A DNA stretch of 8,724 nucleotides from Methylacidiphilum caldifontis (GTDB taxonomy: Bacteria; Verrucomicrobiota; Verrucomicrobiia; Methylacidiphilales; CAMAQI01). The notes below the pieces were generated by a model. That model did not search any database, was not told the DNA's origin, and saw nothing but the letters and a program-made list of their open reading frames with translations. The stretch lies in NCBI GenBank assembly GCA_945860255.1, contig CAMAQI010000090.1, positions 1-8,724 on the forward strand. The letters run 5' to 3'. This document shows positions 5,955-8,724 of the stretch, in pieces. How positions within the stretch are numbered: the stretch's first letter is position 1; every line of letters begins with the position of its first letter. The translations under genes were made by a program, and so were the position numbers.

Positions 5955-7177
5955 GTAGGCCGGGGAATCGTTTCGCTTGGAACTTCTCCCATCGGATAGA
6001 GTTTCGGAAAATAATAGGGCGCGGCAAAACCAGGAATAGCGAAAAAGAGATCCCCTTTAGGACTGGGGGAGGAGAGAATTCCCAGCGAAAGAAGTTTTCC
6101 GGTAATATTCTGGGTATATCGAGATGAAAAGCCGGTTTCTTTCGACGCCTCTCCTCTTGATATCGTTCCTTTTTCCAAAACCCTTTTAATGATGCTTGCG
6201 GATCCTTTTTCTACCATGCCGCTATGCTCTAAAAACGAGAGATAGCCGCTCACCCGAGTTTTTAATAAATCGAGGGAGAGAAGTTCCCCCATAAACACGC
6301 ATTGATCAATGGCTTCATTGAGGCAATACCCCGCCCACTCTTTAAGTCTTTTTTCGCTCAAATTATTTCGTCCATCCAGATCATCGAGCCTTTGGGAGTC
6401 GGTGGACTGTAGCATTCGCTTGTAATGAATTCCATTTTCGTTCCTTGCCATTGCACGGGAAAAGGACCATAAGCCTCCTGAGTCAACCCCGCACCGCATT
6501 AAGCAGGCGGTGGTATAAAGGCGGGAAACCCTCCCATTTCCATCTCCGAAAGGATGAATAAAAGTCAAACGATGATGGGAGGAAAAAGCGGCGATAATCC
6601 CGGATTCTGACAATGTGAATCGTCCTCGATACTGTTTCGAAAAAAATTCCATAAAATCATTTAATTTCTCGTGGGCGACTCCGTTATGCGCTCCAACAGT
6701 GACCGGATAATCTCTCAGACGGCCCGGCTCAATTTCAAACCTCTTTCCACGGGTTGAAAAGTTGACTCTCATTTCCTCCGGTAATTTTTCGTAAAACTTT
6801 TTATGGAGGTTTAAAATAAAATCGGGATCGCTGGGCTCCAAAAGAGGATAGCGATCCATTTCTGCTCTCATCCATCGCTCCGTCGATAAATGAGCGATAT
6901 GAAGAAGTTGCAGGTTTTTCCTTTTAACGTCAGTGGAATAGTTTCCTTGAATGGCTCCCTCAATATCATTTGGCAAAGTAATTTGCCCTTCAATGAGATT
7001 GGAGTAGTAGCCATTCATCGATTCGATCAATGCGCGAATGGGGGGAATAAGGGGTGGGCTCAACAAGGAAGAGAGTCGAGAAGATTGAGCAATCAATCTG
7101 GCTGCAGACTCGGACAAACGAACCTCGGAATGAGGTGTCACAGGAAGAATGGCGTCTGGTTGATGGTAAGTCTCCAT
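5939..7177 (-). CDS. Class II Fic-domain protein (AMPylator) with C-terminal winged HTH
   Basis: Fic enzymes transfer a nucleotide monophosphate, usually AMP, from ATP to hydroxyl groups of target proteins. The 412-residue protein has the complete core motif HPFGDGNGR (H208 catalytic, R216). It also has an N-terminal inhibitory motif SNLIEG (S59 to G64), fitting (S/T)xxxE(G/N), with E63 expected to block ATP. This makes it a self-inhibited class II Fic that needs no separate antitoxin. Residues about 323-383 look like a winged helix-turn-helix (SIIKRVLEKGTISRGEA, then FSSRYTQNITGKLLSLGIL). The natural family-like C-terminus is around FPKLYPMGE; the last ten residues or so (TIPRPTRDTL) may be read out of frame from the adjacent antitoxin stump. 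I start at the ATG at 7177: a promoter ends just upstream, and the longer frame to 7228 would start above that promoter. No Shine-Dalgarno. Target unknown. Confidence 0.88.
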   Translation of the reverse strand: METYHQPDAILPVTPHSEVRLSESAARLIAQSSRLSSLLSPPLIPPIRALIESMNGYYSNLIEGQITLPNDIEGAIQGNYSTDVKRKNLQLLHIAHLSTERWMRAEMDRYPLLEPSDPDFILNLHKKFYEKLPEEMRVNFSTRGKRFEIEPGRLRDYPVTVGAHNGVAHEKLNDFMEFFSKQYRGRFTLSESGIIAAFSSHHRLTFIHPFGDGNGRVSRLYTTACLMRCGVDSGGLWSFSRAMARNENGIHYKRMLQSTDSQRLDDLDGRNNLSEKRLKEWAGYCLNEAIDQCVFMGELLSLDLLKTRVSGYLSFLEHSGMVEKGSASIIKRVLEKGTISRGEASKETGFSSRYTQNITGKLLSLGILSSPSPKGDLFFAIPGFAAPYYFPKLYPMGEVPSETIPRPTRDTL

Positions 7178-7184
7178 TGTTCCG

Positions 7185-7213
7185 ATTATAATTATTATAT
7201 AGATAATATGCAA
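7185..7213 (-). promoter_or_regulatory. fic promoter, predicted leaderless
   Basis: On the minus strand TTGCAT (7208-7213), exactly 17 bp, then a perfect TATAAT (7185-7190). Seven bases separate the -10 box from the fic ATG (7175-7177), so the transcript should begin at or within a base or two of the start codon. This also argues against a start at 7228. Confidence 0.6.
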
Positions 7214-7263
7214 GTAATTAAATTGCATGTACTTACATCATTTAATTGAATTTTTATAATAAA

Positions 7264-7496
7264 TTATTTCCGATTATATTTCCGGTCTGGAGTTAAGGGA
7301 ATGCCATTCAGAGTCGAGCGGTATAAAAACGAATAAGTAGCCGAAAAGTGATTATACTCATTTTTGCATGTTTCCAAATAATCGAATCCGGGGAGGACTC
7401 AAGTCTAAGAAGGCGTACGTGAGAGGATTGAGGGAATTTATCCTTCAAGAGGAGGACCAACTGATGGCTGAGATTGTGATCGAAAAGCAGCTTCAT
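7264..7496 (-). pseudogene. DUF5615 toxin-like protein (PIN-like), frameshifted
   Basis: The first frame reads MKLLFDHNLSHQLVLLLKD, then HVRLLRLESSPDSIIWKHAK, the hallmark N-terminus of DUF5615: the first acidic residue of the PIN-like fold (D6), and HVR..L...SPD..IW. The family is usually about 110-115 residues. Here this frame leaves the family after SIITF and stops at 62 residues (stop 7308-7310). In the next frame the lost C-terminal part continues as YSFLYRSTLNGIPL, like the family's D-F-x-x-R-S-x-L-x-G-x-P-P segment, then runs to a TAA at 7264-7266. Adding one T in the T4 run (A4 on plus, 7344-7347) joins the two. The second conserved acidic cluster is degraded (SATY in place of the expected DxDF), so the protein is probably inactive even if the shift were an error. 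The ATG overlaps the DUF433 stop by 4 bp (ATGA), the usual arrangement of this toxin-antitoxin pair. Confidence 0.65.
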
Positions 7497-7720
7497 GCCG
7501 AGACGGGATGAGATCGAGTCTCGCGTTCAGCGGCGAAGGAGAGAGCTGCTCGAATATCTTCTTCCGTCAAATCAGGATAGTCTGCAAGAATTTCGGAAAA
7601 ATTCATTCCGGCCGCTAACCAACCTAAGATATCACCCACAGTGATCCTCATTCCACGAATGCAAGGACGACCACCGCGTTTTCCGGGTTCAATCGTGATT
7701 ATTTTTTGAAAAGCCAGCAT
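7493..7720 (-). CDS. DUF433 antitoxin-like protein
   Basis: A 75-residue, full-length DUF433 protein: ITIEPGKRGGRPCIRGMRIT, then VGDILGWLAAGMNFSEILAD, then YPDLTEEDIRAALSFAAERE. The GKxGGxPCIRGxRITVxDIL core and the (Y/F)PxLTxEDIxAxLxFAAxRE end are both intact. DUF433 proteins carry a helix-turn-helix-like fold and are typically encoded just before a DUF5615 protein, forming a toxin-antitoxin pair of the VapBC kind. Here the partner at 7264-7496 is frameshifted, leaving this antitoxin without a working toxin. There is no good Shine-Dalgarno before the ATG at 7720. A weak TATCTC about six bases upstream on the minus strand could be a -10 box, but no convincing -35 box accompanies it. Confidence 0.82.
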   Translation of the reverse strand: MLAFQKIITIEPGKRGGRPCIRGMRITVGDILGWLAAGMNFSEILADYPDLTEEDIRAALSFAAERETRSHPVSA

Positions 7721-8032
7721 CTACATGAGATACCACAGAACCGGAGGTAAAGTAAGGAGGGTTCCAAGCTTAGTTCTTCAGGATTTGGAAATTTCCTATT
7801 CTCAGTTTGAAAATAGCCCCCTGCGCCAAACAAATAGGTCTCCGACAGGGAGAATTTTCATTTCATGAAGGGTATTCGCTTACCGCTCGGGTTCGGAAAA
7901 TGAATCAAGAAATTTATATAAATGATTTGCCCTCCTTCGCTGAAGCTTCGGCGGGCCGCATTCGCCAATAAAGAACGGATTTATTGACTCGAAATCAAAC
8001 CGAAGTTCGCCATAGCCTTGGCGAAGGCGAAT
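7721..8032. other. Gene-poor stretch between the DUF433 gene and tRNA-Gly
   Basis: I see no convincing gene here. On the plus strand a frame is open from about 7774 to a TAA at 7969-7971. It reads GEFSFHEGYSLTARVRKMNQ, then EIYINDLPSFAEASAGRIRQ; its only ATG (7900) gives 23 residues, and its end is simply a translation of the palindrome at 7936-7955. A 47-residue plus-strand frame from 7724 also exists but has no recognisable content. The right half of the stretch is filled by the nested palindromes listed separately. Confidence 0.5.
7936..7955. repeat. GC-rich palindrome of REP-like type
   Basis: cgctgaagcttcggcg (7938-7953) folds into a seven-pair stem with one T-G pair around gaagcttc, extended by two G-T pairs. 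GC-rich CTTCGC-TGAAGCTTCG-GCGGG palindromes of this kind are scattered in many bacterial genomes. Read in frame it gives the string PSFAEASAGR. Confidence 0.5.
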
Positions 8033-8036
8033 GCGG
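7956..8036. repeat. Compact three-way-junction inverted-repeat element abutting tRNA-Gly
   Basis: A perfect 11-bp outer stem, ccgcattcgcc (7956-7966) with ggcgaatgcgg (8026-8036), encloses two perfect hairpins. One is aataaa (7967-7972) with tttatt (7980-7985); the other is ttcgcca (8006-8012) with tggcgaa (8019-8025). Both are directly stacked on the outer stem, and a 20-base linker joins them. The right arm runs four bases into the 3' end of the tRNA-Gly gene. The compact, bounded form suggests a REP-doublet or MITE-like unit, or a structured RNA, rather than chance. I do not recognise it as a named family. Confidence 0.5.
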
Positions 8037-8102
8037 GTAGAGGGAATCGAACCCTCGCTAGAGGCTTGGGAAGCCCCCGTTCTACCACTGAACTACACCC
8101 GC
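8033..8102 (-). tRNA. tRNA-Gly (anticodon CCC)
   Basis: The minus strand folds into a complete cloverleaf. The acceptor is GCGGGTG with TACCCGC (one G-U at the base); the D arm is GTTC-AGTGGTA-GAAC; the anticodon arm is GGGGC-TTCCCAA-GCCTC (one G-U), placing CCC as the anticodon; the variable loop is TAGC; the T arm is GAGGG-TTCGATT-CCCTC. CCC decodes glycine GGG. The base after the acceptor is A (8032), and CCA is not encoded. The gene lies 83 bp after the acs stop on the same strand with no obvious promoter of its own, so it may be transcribed with acs. Its 3' end overlaps the outer stem of the inverted-repeat element by four bases. Confidence 0.95.
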
Positions 8103-8113
8103 TGAAATGACCT

Positions 8114-8126
8114 GTTCGCTAAACAA
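8114..8126. repeat. Small hairpin upstream of tRNA-Gly
   Basis: cgct-aaaca-agcg is a perfect 4-bp stem with a 5-base loop (minus-strand CGCTTGTTTAGCG). It lies between the larger inverted repeat and the tRNA and may mark processing or be chance. Confidence 0.25.
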
Positions 8127-8128
8127 GC

Positions 8129-8164
8129 GGCATTTTCTCAGAATTAAATCGTTTTGAAAATGCC
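8129..8164. repeat. 9-bp inverted repeat between acs and tRNA-Gly
   Basis: ggcattttc (8129-8137) and gaaaatgcc (8156-8164) are perfect complements around an 18-base spacer. With the hairpin at 8167-8186 it forms two stem-loops in a row after acs. There is no U-tract on either side, so it may be an mRNA-end or tRNA-processing structure or a protein site. Confidence 0.4.
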
Positions 8165-8166
8165 TC

Positions 8167-8186
8167 ATTTCGGAGTCCCCCGAAAT
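8167..8186 (-). terminator. Hairpin at the end of acs, possible terminator
   Basis: On the minus strand ATTTCGG (8180-8186) pairs with CCGAAAT (8167-8173) around the loop GGGACT. The stem starts inside the acs stop codon. It is followed by GAGGCATTTTC rather than a clean U-tract, so it may protect the mRNA end and not fully stop transcription. Readthrough would reach the tRNA-Gly gene. Confidence 0.45.
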
Positions 8187-8724
8187 TAGTCTTCGACTTG
8201 TTTGAGCTTCGCTAAAACATTGAAATCTTCGAGTGTCGTGACATCTCCTTTGATCTCTTTGCCGGCAGCGATTTCACGAAGTAATCGACGCATGATTTTT
8301 CCGCTGCGGGTCTTGGGAAGCGCATCGGTAAACTTTAAGTCATCCGGTTTTGCCAAGGCCCCAATTTCTTTGGCGACATGTTTGCGGATGCTCTCTTTGA
8401 GTTCTTCGTTGGCGGTAAATCCCTGCTTTAAACTAATAAAGGCAACGATCGCTTGTCCTTTGAGTTCATCAGGACGCCCGACGACCGCAGACTCAGCGAT
8501 CTGAGGGTGGCTTCCCAAGGCTCCTTCCACCTCAGCGGTTCCGATCCGGTGACCAGAGACGTTGAGGACGTCATCAACGCGGCCACTGATCCAGAAATAG
8601 CCATCTTTATCCCGTTTTGCTCCATCTCCGGTGAAATAGGCTCCTTTAAACTCTTGCCAGTAGGCGGTACGGTAGCGGTTCGCATCGCCATAAATCGTTC
8701 GTAGCATCGAGGGCCAAGGACGAC
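8186..8724 (-). CDS. acs: Acetyl-CoA synthetase, C-terminal part (partial)
   Basis: This AMP-forming enzyme activates acetate with ATP and CoA to acetyl-CoA. Only the last 178 residues or so are in the window; the frame continues past the right edge (RPWPSMLRTIYGD spans the internal Met at 8707, which is not the start). Visible motifs are YFTGDGAKRDKDGYFWISGR, the A8 hinge motif GRVDDVLNVSGHRIGTAEVE, and the conserved PKTRSGKIMRRLLR, whose Lys (codon 8297-8299) is the catalytic lysine silenced by acetylation in well-studied homologues. The end LEDFNVLAKLKQ is the usual Acs C-terminus, so the 3' end is intact. A propionyl-CoA synthetase is possible, but the motifs fit Acs better. tRNA-Gly lies downstream on the same strand. 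Confidence 0.93.
   Translation of the reverse strand, partial: RPWPSMLRTIYGDANRYRTAYWQEFKGAYFTGDGAKRDKDGYFWISGRVDDVLNVSGHRIGTAEVEGALGSHPQIAESAVVGRPDELKGQAIVAFISLKQGFTANEELKESIRKHVAKEIGALAKPDDLKFTDALPKTRSGKIMRRLLREIAAGKEIKGDVTTLEDFNVLAKLKQVED

Noticed and set aside
5837..6127. Plus-strand 96-residue frame beginning MLLCELFLDEESSPLALELH, reminiscent of a DUF5615 N-terminus
   Set aside because: It lies antisense to the antitoxin stump and then to the fic coding region. The later part is only fic antisense, there is no ribosome site, and the minus-strand reading is more family-like.
7178..7228. Upstream ATG extending Fic by 17 residues
   Set aside because: The extension is AT-rich (MQFNYLHIIYIIIIIGT), is a translation of the promoter DNA, and would need transcription starting above TTGCAT-17-TATAAT.
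8202..8504. Plus-strand 100-residue frame
   Set aside because: Antisense shadow of acs; its composition follows from the acs codons.
1..8724. CRISPR arrays, insertion sequences, integrase genes, rRNA, riboswitches
   Set aside because: No regularly spaced repeats, no transposase or recombinase motifs and no recognisable rRNA or riboswitch core were seen on either strand.

Overview
The window is bacterial, probably Gram-negative, with moderate GC. Its core is a sucA-sucB operon for the 2-oxoglutarate dehydrogenase complex (minus strand, about 1485-5564), with the 3' end of an acetyl-CoA synthetase gene (acs, minus strand) leaving at the right edge. Promoters of sigma70 type (TTGACA / TATAAT-like boxes) argue against Bacteroidetes. 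I cannot fix the phylum. A PVC-type bacterium (Chlamydiae or Verrucomicrobia relative) would fit the E1/E2 style, but this is only an impression.

Layout. 1-132: the 3' end of an unrecognised plus-strand gene. 127-301: a small, apparently frameshifted membrane-protein gene on the minus strand that converges on it. 338-996: an autonomous toxin-antitoxin operon (Phd/YefM-like antitoxin, then a VapC-type PIN RNase) with its own promoter and candidate operator. 1076-1327: a small membrane protein with a C-terminal SHOCT domain. 1430-1461: a hairpin between the convergent SHOCT and sucB genes. 1485-5564: sucB and sucA, transcribed from a promoter just upstream of sucA. 5565-5834: sucA promoter, terminator and AT-rich repeats. 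5835-7213: the C-terminal remnant of an XRE-type antitoxin, then a class II Fic protein with its own promoter. 7264-7720: a DUF433 antitoxin with a frameshifted DUF5615 toxin. 7721-8032: a gene-poor stretch ending in nested palindromes that abut a tRNA-Gly(CCC) at 8033-8102. 8129-8186: hairpins. 8186-8724: the acs C-terminus.

The housekeeping genes fit together: Acs makes acetyl-CoA, and SucA/SucB run the 2-oxoglutarate to succinyl-CoA step of the TCA cycle. Around them lie three toxin-type modules in different states: VapBC intact, Fic intact beside a broken antitoxin, and DUF433/DUF5615 with an intact antitoxin and a broken toxin. This looks like accessory DNA that keeps arriving and decaying around stable metabolic genes.

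I do not see a clearly new multi-gene system. The points most worth following are: a compact three-way-junction repeat fused to the 3' end of the tRNA-Gly gene; the lead genes (antitoxin, sucA, fic), whose predicted transcription starts fall at or within a few bases of the start codon with no Shine-Dalgarno, while the second genes of the operons (vapC, sucB) have good ones; and two genes, each restored by a one-base change in an A/T run.
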